A stretch of DNA of 64,000 nucleotides, taken from contig NC_009393.2 in NCBI RefSeq assembly GCF_000002875.2, positions 190,001 through 254,000 of the forward strand, written 5' to 3'. Each line of letters begins with the position of its first letter. The stretch's first letter is position 1. Positions 1 to 9,200 of this stretch are shown here, in pieces. The notes beneath the pieces are model-generated. The model did no database searches. It was not told the DNA's origin and saw only the letters and a program-made list of their open reading frames with translations. The stretch is from Leishmania infantum JPCM5 (lineage: Eukaryota > Euglenozoa > Kinetoplastea > Trypanosomatida > Trypanosomatidae). A program made the position numbers and the translations under genes.

Positions 1-110
1 AGTGACCTGAGCGCGTCCCCTGCCTCAACCCGTGCCCCCCACCAGAGGGGAGACTCGGCACTGGCAGGGGATAGGGTGTGGGTGTCTGGCCTCCTCCTCC
101 CTCCCCCCCA
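1..110 (+). repeat. Dispersed repeat copy A (cut by window edge)
   Basis: This stretch is nearly identical to part of copy B at 17279-17539 and, in reverse complement, to copies C (23945-24207) and D (34468-34708). The shared core includes GTGCCCCCCACCAGAGGGGA and the block ending in GTGTCTGGCCTCCTCCTCC. The left end lies outside the window. The position in a spacer, in what is probably the 3' UTR of the preceding gene, fits the short degenerate retroposons (SIDERs) known in Leishmania 3' UTRs. I could not verify the SIDER signature, so the family name is inference. The strand given is arbitrary. Confidence 0.75.
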
Positions 111-1164
111 GACAGAGGGTGGGGGTGCGCTGGGCCCTGAGATACCACGCACGAAGGCGTCCCCTCGTCATCGGGGAGAGTAATTTCAGTCGAGAATGCA
201 GAAGGGCATGCAAGGTGTATCCGCATGGTGTGGAAGCGGTCGGCAGACGAGTGTGCGGCTGCCGCTGCGGCGGACGCTCCTCAGCCCCCCGCACGCTCAG
301 TGGGCCCCCTCCAATACTCCTCCCCCCTTTACCTCTGTATTCCTCTTTCGCTACTCTTCTGCTTTATGCGTGTCAGACCAGCCGGCACTCACGCCTAACT
401 ACACAGCTGTTTCGGTGGTATCGTGTGAGGTGTTTGTGTTGTGCCACCGCGACACAGGCAGAGGCGCGGACACCGCACGCACTCCACCTCACCCTCACTC
501 ACGCAAGCACGCACGTTCGTCAGGAGTCTTGCTCTACCCCTCCCTCGCTTCATCTCTCGCGCCGGCGCAGGAAAGGAAGCGTATAGGCACACGCACGCAC
601 ACAACGACACGCCCGACGTCGTCCACTCCCGTTTTTGAGAGACGACGAGGTTTCGCTTCGGGTGGTCATCAAATTTGTCTGGGGAGAGGAGGAGAGCGGT
701 TTGCTCAAACACGACGGCGCAACCGCCACCCACTCACCACCGACACCACCCTTCCCTTGCTCGCTCCGTAGCTCTCCTGTGTTCAGCCCTCTTCTCTCCT
801 TCCACACCACGATCACTTCACATGCTGGTATCGGTCGCGCAGTGGTGCGTCCCCTGCTGCCTGCGTTCCACCTCTCCTGTGTTTGGGCATTACAACGCCG
901 TGTCGACGTGCGTGACAGCTGTGCGGTCGCATTATCTCCCCCCCCCCTCTCTCTCCCTTTCTGCACTGAAGGGTGCGCGCTTGATCGCCTTGCCTTCTCT
1001 TTGTGTGCGTGTGCGTGAGCCGCCGAGATCGAACAGTTTTTTTTTTTTGGTCGAGAGGGCGGGCGGGGCGGGTCTGTGTGAGGGACGGAACGGACACGGA
1101 CGGCGCTCATCGCCCTCTCCGCTCTCTTCATTGACAGCACCGTCGGCGTCTCTCTTTGTTGAGG
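1..1164. other. Spacer: 3' UTR of an upstream gene and 5' UTR of the Kir-like gene
   Basis: After repeat copy A no coding-like frame is seen. A C/T-rich tract lies at about 935-965 and a T12 run at 1037-1048; either could serve as the polypyrimidine signal for trans-splicing of the gene starting at 1165. Confidence 0.5.
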
Positions 1165-3399
1165 ATGCTGCGCAGTGTCTCGTTGGCGCCGCAGCAGCGG
1201 GCGGCTAAGGACCTGCAAGACCTCCCCACCGAGCTGAAGAACTCTCTCCTCGGTGTGCCACTCTTCCATGTTCCTACAGGCTACGGGTCGACCGGCGGCA
1301 GCGGCGCCAACTCGGCGCAGATATCGTCGCCGCTTCTGTCGGGTGAGGTGTTGCAAGCGCAGAACCTCTTTTCGAGAGGGCCTTCCCCGTCCTCGCTCAT
1401 GTCGCGAGTGTTTCGCTCGGCGAAGCCCCGCTACAGCACCGGCCTCACGGGGCAGGTGCCGGTCTTTGACTACAACGGCAGACTCACAACGCGCCAGGTC
1501 GGCGTCCACACCTTTCGTTTTCGCAGTCTGTCCCTCTTCTACTTTCTTCGCTCGCAGCCGTGGACGGTGCTGATCACGTACTCCGTCGTCCTCTACCTCA
1601 TCATTGTGCTGCTCATCACAGCCGCCTACTACGCGTGGGGGGTGGAGTGCGGGGCGGCGATGAACGCGGTGTCTGCCATCTACTTCACGGTCGTGAGTCT
1701 GGCGGCGAACGGCGGGTACATGGGCGAGGACGGAGACACGATGACCGACGCCACTCACATGTGCTACCGCGGTCGCACCGCAATCGTGATGGTGTGCTCA
1801 TACGTGAACATCCTGTTTGTCGGCCTCGTCGCAGCCCTCGTGGTCAGCAAGGCCGAGTACACGGGCAAGCTCGGCCACCGCGTCGTCTTCAGCGACTTCT
1901 GCACACTGGCAACCGTCCCGGGCCGGGTGGATCAGTGGCGGCTGGTGTTTCGAGTAGCCAACGTGGACAACCACATTCCACTGGCTCGCGGCAAGCTGCG
2001 CCTGTTCTGCGTTACGGCAGAGCCCCTCAAAGAGTGCCACATACATCAGCAGCAGCTTCAGGCGCTCCGGCACTCGCGTTCCGTGAAAAAACTCGCGGGA
2101 TCGACGTGGAGCGGCACTCATCAGCTCTTGCCAGGGGTGGAGTTCGACGGAGGGGGCGGCGGGCGGCAGCCGCAGCGGACAGCGCCGCCGCCGGCGGAGG
2201 CAGATGAGAATCTTCACACTGCCAAGGCAAAGAAACGACACGCGAAGGTCCATAGTCGTCTACGCAGCGCGCCGGCCCCGCCGGCGCCACACGACTCCGC
2301 TGAGAGCGGCAGCAGAGAGGATAGAAGCGGGTTGACCCGGGCGCAGCGGCACCACCAGCGGCGAAAGCAGCGGGATCGACAGCTGCACAAGAGCGGCAGT
2401 GGTGGCCATACAGACGAGGCAGACAGTCCACGACGCCATCGCGGGCAGCGCAGTGAAGGCTCTCTCAATCCCCAGAAAAGTCACGGCATGCCGTCCACAG
2501 AAAGCAGGGGGCACCGGAGCGCCTCGAGCGGCCCCAGCAGGTCGTCGTCGACTGCGTCGTCTGGCTCTGACGATTCCACGCTGAGCACCTCCGCTGCCTC
2601 GTCCCGCTTCCTGTCGGCCTCGTCGTCTGCGAAAGCCACCTCCTCCACGCGCACAAGACGCAAGGCGGTCAGCAGAGCGAAGGCACCGTCGCCGAAGTCG
2701 CAAAGCAGCTCAGCGGCGGACAACGCGGACGTGGACAAGGCGAACTCGTCCGTGAGCAGCCAGGAGGGCAGCTGCCTCTACGCAGCCTCCCCGTTCACGG
2801 AGGTAGGAAATGAGCCCAGCGTCGCCTTTGCCGGCAAGCGATCTCCGTTCCCCACTGGCATTCCTGAGCCCGCTGTCTCGGTCCCCATTCTAAGCCGCTC
2901 TCCCAACGAAGATGCCGGCAAGACGATGGAGCGGGTGCATCTGTGCGTTCATGAGATGCGCTGGACCTGCGCCGGGGAGACTTACCTCGACCGCGGTGAA
3001 CGCGGGCAGCTCTCTCTGTGGTATCCGGCCGACATCATTCACATCATCGACGAGCGCAGTCCGCTGCGCCCCTTCCTGGAGCTGCCACACGTCGCGGCGT
3101 CGCTCGGTAGCGGCGGCGCCTCTGCCGACGCTCTGTACGGATTCCCGTCTCGCGCGGACCTGGTGCGGCAACACTTCCAGATTGTGGCCGTCTTTGATGC
3201 GACCGAGATGGAGACCGGCTCGGCCATTACAACGAAGCGCACCTACACAAATGAGGACATTGTAGCCCACTACAAGTTCTCTGACCGCCTGGTGCACGTG
3301 CACCCGGAGAGCAGCGAGGTGTTGCTGGACTTCCACTACTTCAACGCCTTGCTGCCGGTGAACCTCGTCGAGCCCTCCACGACGGAGTCGGACATGTAA
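1165..3399 (+). CDS. Inward-rectifier K+ channel (Kir) family homologue with atypical selectivity filter
   Basis: The 744-residue product has the Kir layout: a cytosolic N-terminus, TM1 at about 133-158, a pore loop at 165-187, TM2 at 206-231 and a Kir-type C-terminal domain. The first half of that domain (about 240-285) carries WRLVFRVANVDN, like the W-R-x-x-N-L-R region of Kir channels. The second half holds HIIDERSPL (626-634), the counterpart of the H-x-I-D-x-x-S-P-L motif, followed by FQIVAVFDA and a long beta region. A Ser/Arg/Gly-rich insertion of about 300 residues separates the halves. The filter region reads SLAANGGYMG (178-187) instead of T-x-G-Y-G, so K+ selectivity is doubtful. 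The start is the first ATG; a TTG lies three codons upstream. Length is roughly twice that of animal Kir channels because of the insertion. Family assignment is by motif reading; ion specificity is unknown. Confidence 0.75.
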   Translation: MLRSVSLAPQQRAAKDLQDLPTELKNSLLGVPLFHVPTGYGSTGGSGANSAQISSPLLSGEVLQAQNLFSRGPSPSSLMSRVFRSAKPRYSTGLTGQVPVFDYNGRLTTRQVGVHTFRFRSLSLFYFLRSQPWTVLITYSVVLYLIIVLLITAAYYAWGVECGAAMNAVSAIYFTVVSLAANGGYMGEDGDTMTDATHMCYRGRTAIVMVCSYVNILFVGLVAALVVSKAEYTGKLGHRVVFSDFCTLATVPGRVDQWRLVFRVANVDNHIPLARGKLRLFCVTAEPLKECHIHQQQLQALRHSRSVKKLAGSTWSGTHQLLPGVEFDGGGGGRQPQRTAPPPAEADENLHTAKAKKRHAKVHSRLRSAPAPPAPHDSAESGSREDRSGLTRAQRHHQRRKQRDRQLHKSGSGGHTDEADSPRRHRGQRSEGSLNPQKSHGMPSTESRGHRSASSGPSRSSSTASSGSDDSTLSTSAASSRFLSASSSAKATSSTRTRRKAVSRAKAPSPKSQSSSAADNADVDKANSSVSSQEGSCLYAASPFTEVGNEPSVAFAGKRSPFPTGIPEPAVSVPILSRSPNEDAGKTMERVHLCVHEMRWTCAGETYLDRGERGQLSLWYPADIIHIIDERSPLRPFLELPHVAASLGSGGASADALYGFPSRADLVRQHFQIVAVFDATEMETGSAITTKRTYTNEDIVAHYKFSDRLVHVHPESSEVLLDFHYFNALLPVNLVEPSTTESDM

Positions 3400-4305
3400 G
3401 GAAAGGCAACAAGGCCTTCTAGTTCCTGGCAGAGTAATGGAAACAGAGAATGGCGAGATGCCATGCACGCACACAAGCGCGGGGGCGCATGCGAATGTGT
3501 CCGCATCGTCTCTGCAGACGTGTGCGTCCGTGTGTGTGTGTGTGTGTGTGTGCTGCAGTGACGTTGCGGGTACGTGATCACCTCTGCCTTTGGTCTCTTC
3601 TTCAGCCTCCTCGTGATGGGTGTTGGCGGTCGTGGCATCCGCCACACGGGCACACACACCCCAAACCCACCCACACACACACACACGTATGCCAATGCGA
3701 GTGACAAGAAGAGAGGAAGCTATCGATGAGAGCGCAGCGGCGAAGGCAAATTATAGCGGCCGAAGATTGCGGCGGACCCATCATGGTCGAGCGTCTCTCA
3801 CCGTCTCCTCTTATATATCTCTTGCATGTTTGTACGTGCACATCTAAGATTCGATGGAAGGGCACGAGAAACAGACAGAGAGGGAGGTGGGGTAGGGTGG
3901 TGACTACATGCAGTGATGGTTGGCGTGTCCTTTGCCCTTTCTATGGGAAGGGGGTGTCTCGGCGTCCCCAAACTCCCAAACTCCCAGCCCCCCCTCCGCA
4001 TTCGCCCTGCATCTACCGTTATCGTCTGCCCTATCCCCCCCCTCCTTCCCTCCCTCCCCCCTCTCTATGTGTGTGTGGGTGTGTCTTCTCTCGCGCCCAT
4101 ATGTACCACCACGATCTCTTAGGAGCGTCGCGCATCGCCTCGTGATTGAAAAAGGCCATCGGAAGCCGTCAAGGTCGTCTTTGTTGTTGCCTTTGCGAGG
4201 AAAGTGTGGGGGAGGAGGAGGGCATCTCCGTCGTACTCATCCCAGACGAAGAGCGGGCGGAGACACACGAACGAGGAACGACGGCGGACAGGTTGGCGGG
4301 TGCAT
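3400..4305. other. Spacer with TG/CA repeats and polypyrimidine tract
   Basis: Holds a (TG)n run at about 3530-3552, a CA-rich stretch at about 3650-3690 and a strong C/T tract at 4031-4068. No reading frame here has convincing coding character. Confidence 0.5.
4031..4122 (+). promoter_or_regulatory. Candidate spliced-leader acceptor region for the acyltransferase-like gene
   Basis: A C/T tract at about 4031-4068 is followed by an AG at 4121-4122. No ATG occurs between this AG and 4306, which supports 4306 as the start codon. Other AGs nearby could be used instead. Confidence 0.35.
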
Positions 4306-5541
4306 ATGGAGAAGTTCCGCCACTTCGGTGATGCCGCGACGGGCATACATCCCTTCACCTTCGTGATGGCCCCGACCGCCGCCGGTCGAATCGGCTCCAT
4401 CTGCATGTTTCCCGCACGTCTTCTCTTGAGCTCCGTGTTTGCACTTCTCCTGCTCGTGACAGACACGCTGCTATGGCTTTTCTACGTCGCCTATCTCGGC
4501 CTGCTCGGTCGCCTCCTCCTGGCGCCGCTGCAGCGAGCGTGGTTGCGTGGTCTACTCTTCTCCATCGGCAACATCCTTCCACAGCAGCCAGCGGCAATGG
4601 TGAAGCCTCAGCAACAGGGGCGTGAGGCGAGTGGTTCCTCCCGTGCAGCCCGCGCGGGTGACCTCGTTGTGTGCAACCTGCAGTGTGTGTGGGATGCCTT
4701 GGTGCTCGAGGTGATGCTAGCGCAGCCGTACCACGCCATTTGCTTCCCAGATGCGACGATGGCGGGAGAAGACGGTTCCGCATCGTCAGCAGAGGCAGCT
4801 GCAGCGCCTGGTCTGCGCGTCTTCTGGCCTGGACCCACGCAGCGGTGGCGAGTGTGGGCCTACACCCGCCGCACCAGCTCCCTCGCCTTTCTCAGGGCGC
4901 AGCAGCCGGACAGCGCCGAACAGCAGGCCATCCGAAAGAAGACGGAAGTGACGGAGCTGCCGCTCTACCGTGTGCAGAAAGCAGCAGCGCTTTCCGGGGT
5001 GCCTGTGTGGTGGTTCGGCGAGGGCACGTGTAGCAATGGGCGTGGACTGCTGCTCATGCCGGCGGTAACGTGCGCATCTGCCGTGCCCTCCGACGCATCG
5101 GCAGGGTGCGTGGTGCACCTCGCCACGATCCAGTACGACTCGCCCGCCATGCAGAACGTGCTTGGCAGTGATAATGAAAGCTTCTTCGCGGCGCTCTTCC
5201 GCACTGGGTTGCTTCTGTACGGCAGCACGGCGCCGGCCTGGACAAGCCCCCTCTTCCCTACCGCTGAGGTGACGTACCGCAGCACGCGTCTTGCGCGCGC
5301 CACACCGTCAACGGCGACAGATAGCAAATCTGCCGCATCGAGGTGCCACTGGACGCTGTCCGCGCCGGCGCTGCTGGAGCTGCGCAACGCCATGTGTCAG
5401 CGAGGGCAGGCGCTGGTCGTGAGCGGCAGCGTTGCTGGCGTGCGCCGCCAGCCGGTGTCGGTCGGCGTGAAGGAGAAGAAGGGCTTCATAGAGGCGTACA
5501 GGGCTATGCTGGACAGCAAAAAGGCATCGCCGTCTGCGTGA
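4306..5541 (+). CDS. PlsC/LPAT-like acyltransferase homologue, catalytic His not conserved
   Basis: The 411-residue protein has a strongly hydrophobic segment at about 34-75, probably one or two membrane helices, then an acyltransferase-like domain. The first block reads NLQCVWD at 124-130 where active lysophospholipid acyltransferases have N-H-x4-D; the Asp is kept but the His is Leu125. The second block, WWFGEGTCSNGR at 235-246, matches the F-P-E-G-T motif with Gly for Pro, including the T-x-S/T-N-G-R tail seen in LPCAT/LCLAT-like proteins. Family members usually act on lysophospholipids at the ER. Here loss of the His argues for a pseudoenzyme or an altered mechanism. The ATG at 4306 is the first after the likely splice acceptor; in-frame sequence upstream opens only with GTG. 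The homology call is moderately firm, the function open. Confidence 0.55.
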   Translation: MEKFRHFGDAATGIHPFTFVMAPTAAGRIGSICMFPARLLLSSVFALLLLVTDTLLWLFYVAYLGLLGRLLLAPLQRAWLRGLLFSIGNILPQQPAAMVKPQQQGREASGSSRAARAGDLVVCNLQCVWDALVLEVMLAQPYHAICFPDATMAGEDGSASSAEAAAAPGLRVFWPGPTQRWRVWAYTRRTSSLAFLRAQQPDSAEQQAIRKKTEVTELPLYRVQKAAALSGVPVWWFGEGTCSNGRGLLLMPAVTCASAVPSDASAGCVVHLATIQYDSPAMQNVLGSDNESFFAALFRTGLLLYGSTAPAWTSPLFPTAEVTYRSTRLARATPSTATDSKSAASRCHWTLSAPALLELRNAMCQRGQALVVSGSVAGVRRQPVSVGVKEKKGFIEAYRAMLDSKKASPSA

Positions 5542-6295
5542 AGCGCGAGAGTGTGACGATGAATGCGTGCCAGGGTCGGCACGCACGTCCACGCGCATCA
5601 TGAGCAGGTGCCGTGCACGACTAGTACGAACTGACAGATTGGTTGCGCTTGGGCGGCATGGTCGCAGCAACACAAAGGTGGCTGCGCTAGCACACGCACA
5701 CGCGCTACGAAACAACGCGCTCTCGGCTCTATCTGCCTCTCCCCCTTGAGGGGAGGGGGGACGAGTCGGCGCTCTGGAGCATGCCCGAGGTGATCCAGGT
5801 GATGAGCGCCAAGCGGTGTGACGCACACACACACGCACGTGCATGCATAGTTTTCTTTTTTGCGCCATCGGCTGCTGCCATGTTTGATGTGCGCGCGCTC
5901 GTCTCCCTCCTTCCCGTGTACACCATCACCACCTCCCATCATCATGTATGTGTCACCACCGCCTCCCCTCCTCCGTTTGCCCTCGGCGCATACCATCCTC
6001 ACCCACTTAGCCGACGAGGCCCACCAACCCCACGCCGTGGTGCGCGCGTGTGTGCGTCTGTACGCGTGTGCGCATTGGACATTTGTGCCGGGGGCACGTC
6101 TCTCCGTGTCTCCCCTCCCCTCATCACACAAGCACACACATACACACCTCCTCCCTTCCCGCCTCTGCCACCGCGGTAGTTTGATCATCATCGCTGTCGG
6201 AGGAGAGAGGGGCACCCGCGCACCTCTGTGCCCACCTGTGCCGGCTGCGCGACCGTACGTGCGTCTCTTGGCCCTCACCTCCACCCTCTTTCACC
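5542..6295. other. Spacer, low complexity, no gene seen
   Basis: Contains CA-rich stretches around 5825-5850 and 6123-6150 and C/T-rich tracts at about 5890-5990 and 6100-6165. The short open frames here consist of His/Thr/Pro/Ser-rich low-complexity sequence and look like UTR. Confidence 0.5.
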
Positions 6296-9200
6296 ATGGA
6301 GGACGATTTATCTCCCGCGCCACCCATCGCCTCCTCGCTGCCACTGCAGCTGCTTCGGGGTTTAGGGAGCACCGAGGGTGCGAGCAGCGGGCAGGAGAAC
6401 GTCGCTAGCGTCCCTTCCACGGGCGCCGGCGCCCATGCAACCGCCGCCCCCACTCGGCTACGGCGCCGAAAACTCAGCCGCCCCTCGCCTCCACCGCCGC
6501 TTAGCAGTCTCGCTCTCTCGACTCAGAAGACAAACTTGCGGACGGCTGCTGCCCGCCTGACATCGGCGTCCCTCTTTCCCGAGGCGCACAGTGCAGTCGC
6601 ACCCGCTTCCCCTCGACCTCTGCTGACATCATCGAAGTCCGTTGCACCGCCCGCGCCAGTCAACGATGGCGCAGATGCAGAGGCGCCGCAAGCCCCATCA
6701 CTTTTTCGCTGGCACAGCAGCAGCGGCGGCGACGCCTTACCGTCGCCGCCCACCGCCGGCGCGCGCGTGCTGCCGTGGTGGAAGCGCATCCTCGTTGACG
6801 CCGCCTACCGTCAGCGGCTCATGCAGCTCAGCACAGAGGGCTATCACGAAGAGTTGCGGCTGTTGCGCGAAAAGCCGGAGCTGCTGTCCTCTGGAGCAGA
6901 GATGGAGGTGCGGAAGGTATGGAGAGAGCGGCTCTGGATGGACGACGAACTGGAAAAGGCGGAGCTGCGTCCATCCACGAGCGACGTTGTGCACCGACAA
7001 GAGGCGCACGGCGCGGCCGGCGGAATCGCAGCCCTCTCCTCGCCCTTTGCACCGTACCACGTCGGCACGGCCGAGCACGCCGCGCGGCAGCGGCAAGCGG
7101 CAGCGCCGATGATGGAAGAGGTGGACGAAGTGGTTGTCATGGCGCAGCATGTCGTCTTCCGTGTTGGGCACGACGAAATCGCGTCGCACTTCTCGGCAAA
7201 GCACCCCAACTCCATAATCGATGCCTCTGCCTTGGCGAGCGTGCAGCACGTTGAACTCGGTGCCATGCCTCCCGCCAAGCACATGCGAGAGCAGCAGCAG
7301 CAGCAGCAGGAGCGCGCCGTCAAGCAGCACCTCGCCTCCCTCCGCCGCTTTTCGCTCGACACCCCGTACGAGCTGAAGGAGTGCCTTGCTCGCGACATTG
7401 TCGCCGGCCGCGTCGATGTGCCGATGCAGACCGCCATCACGGATGCCGTGATGGACGAGCAGCAGTGCTCTCTCCCCACCACGCGACGGCCTTTATCACC
7501 GGACCTGTGTGTGTTTCCCTCTCCACGGACCGAAAAGAGCAGCGCGGCCGCGCGCCGGAGGCGACAGCACGATGACGACCTGCCCGCACCAGCAGCTCTG
7601 ATCATGTGGCAGCTGCCGCTGCGCAAGCCGAAGATGCCAACGACGCCGCTATGGCAGCGCCCCTGGCTGCCGCCGGGTGCGTGGGCCGTCGAGATGGCGC
7701 ACTGCGATGTGACACGTGCAGAGGCCCTGATTCGCGCCTCCGCCGTCCGCGACCCGCTCGCCGTGGAAAAGCGGACGGCGGCCATCAAAGACAGTATAGA
7801 AGTGCCAAGGCACCACCAAGGCAGACCCAGATCTACGGGCGTGACGACGGCAGCCACTGACGGCGAGCAGCACCGCCACAACGTTCGGGTTCGCAGGCAA
7901 GAAGCCGCAGTGGCGTGCACAGATGGCACGGAGAACCTGTACGGGCTCCAGTACGTCTGGCGGTCACCTCTGCCACCGGGAGGGTTCATTCGCGTCTCTC
8001 CTGATCCGCGCATTGCCATGTGGCCCGACTCGGAGGACGAGGACAGCGACGATGGCGCACTTGACAAAATGGAAAAGTACGACAACTCGCAGGCACGTGG
8101 GGTGCACGCGGGCGATGGTGGTGGTATCCGTGAAGGCGTTCGCCGCAGCATCTCCAAAGTCTCGACGGGCACCTCTCAGCACCATGGCCGCCAAGCGCAG
8201 ATGCGCCGCCTCGCACGCTGTGTCAACCGCCGAACGCACAAGTTGCGCTGGCTACACAGCATTGGCCGCCGTCATGTGTGCTACAAGGATCTGGCCCTCT
8301 CCGACTCAGACAACTCAACAGGCGCCGCCTCGGCATCGTCTTCCTCCTCGTCACAGTGCACGTCACCGACAGTTTCGGCGCTGCGCGACATTCATGTTGC
8401 AGTCGAGGTCAAGAAAGCAAGTAAGAGGGCGGCGCGTCTGCCGCTGCTCCATGGCAACGGCAAAGCCCGTCGACGCCAGCGGCGGAGGCAGGAAGGCGTC
8501 GACGACACCTCGCGAGGGCCGCGACCCGTGTACGACGGCGTGTTGAACATCAACATCTACGCCGAGATTGTCGACAGCCAATGTCGGAACGCCAGCGTTG
8601 TTGGCACGTCGCCTCTGCGAGCGAAGTCACAACAACACGGCCAGCAGGCGAGCAATGCAGCCACGACGACGCGCCGCTTCCTCGGGTGCTACCGGCAGAG
8701 TCGCCTGCTCATTCACTTCAAGCTGTACTGCCGGGCGTTGTACGAGGAGCAACGGGTGCGCCGCGGCGGTGCTGGCACTCACGTAATTGGACGTGCCGGC
8801 GGAAGCGCGCCAGAGTACACGCCGGCAACGGAAGGACTGCTTGCCGGGGTGCCGGCCATCCCGCACCCGGTGCTGAAGCTGCAAGAGCACGCGCCGTCAC
8901 TGCGTAAGTCCTACGCCCATCGCATCCCCGTTGCGTCGACCATGAGCGGCTGTCGCTGCTGGGAAGGTCTGTACCCGGCCCTCGGCACCAATCTGGCCAC
9001 TCCGGTTCAACAGGCGTGGCGGCAGCTGCAGCGGTCCAGCCTGGTGCGTCAGGCCCTGCGCGACATCTATGACGAGCTTCCACATGACAAGGAGGGCCTC
9101 CTGGACAAGCGGACGTTCGTGCTGTTTGTGCTGCAGCTGCTCGAGCTCTTCTTTCCCACCCGCCTCCCCGCGGCGGCCCACATCGCCATCGCGGAGGAAG

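Noticed and set aside
550..1758. 402-codon open frame on the - strand
   Set aside because: It is Arg/Glu/His low complexity and partly antisense to the Kir-like gene. High GC content makes long antisense frames common here.
6844..8172. 442-codon open frame on the - strand
   Set aside because: Fully antisense to the 1680-residue gene; composition is Ser/Cys/Arg-rich, as expected for a GC-rich shadow frame.
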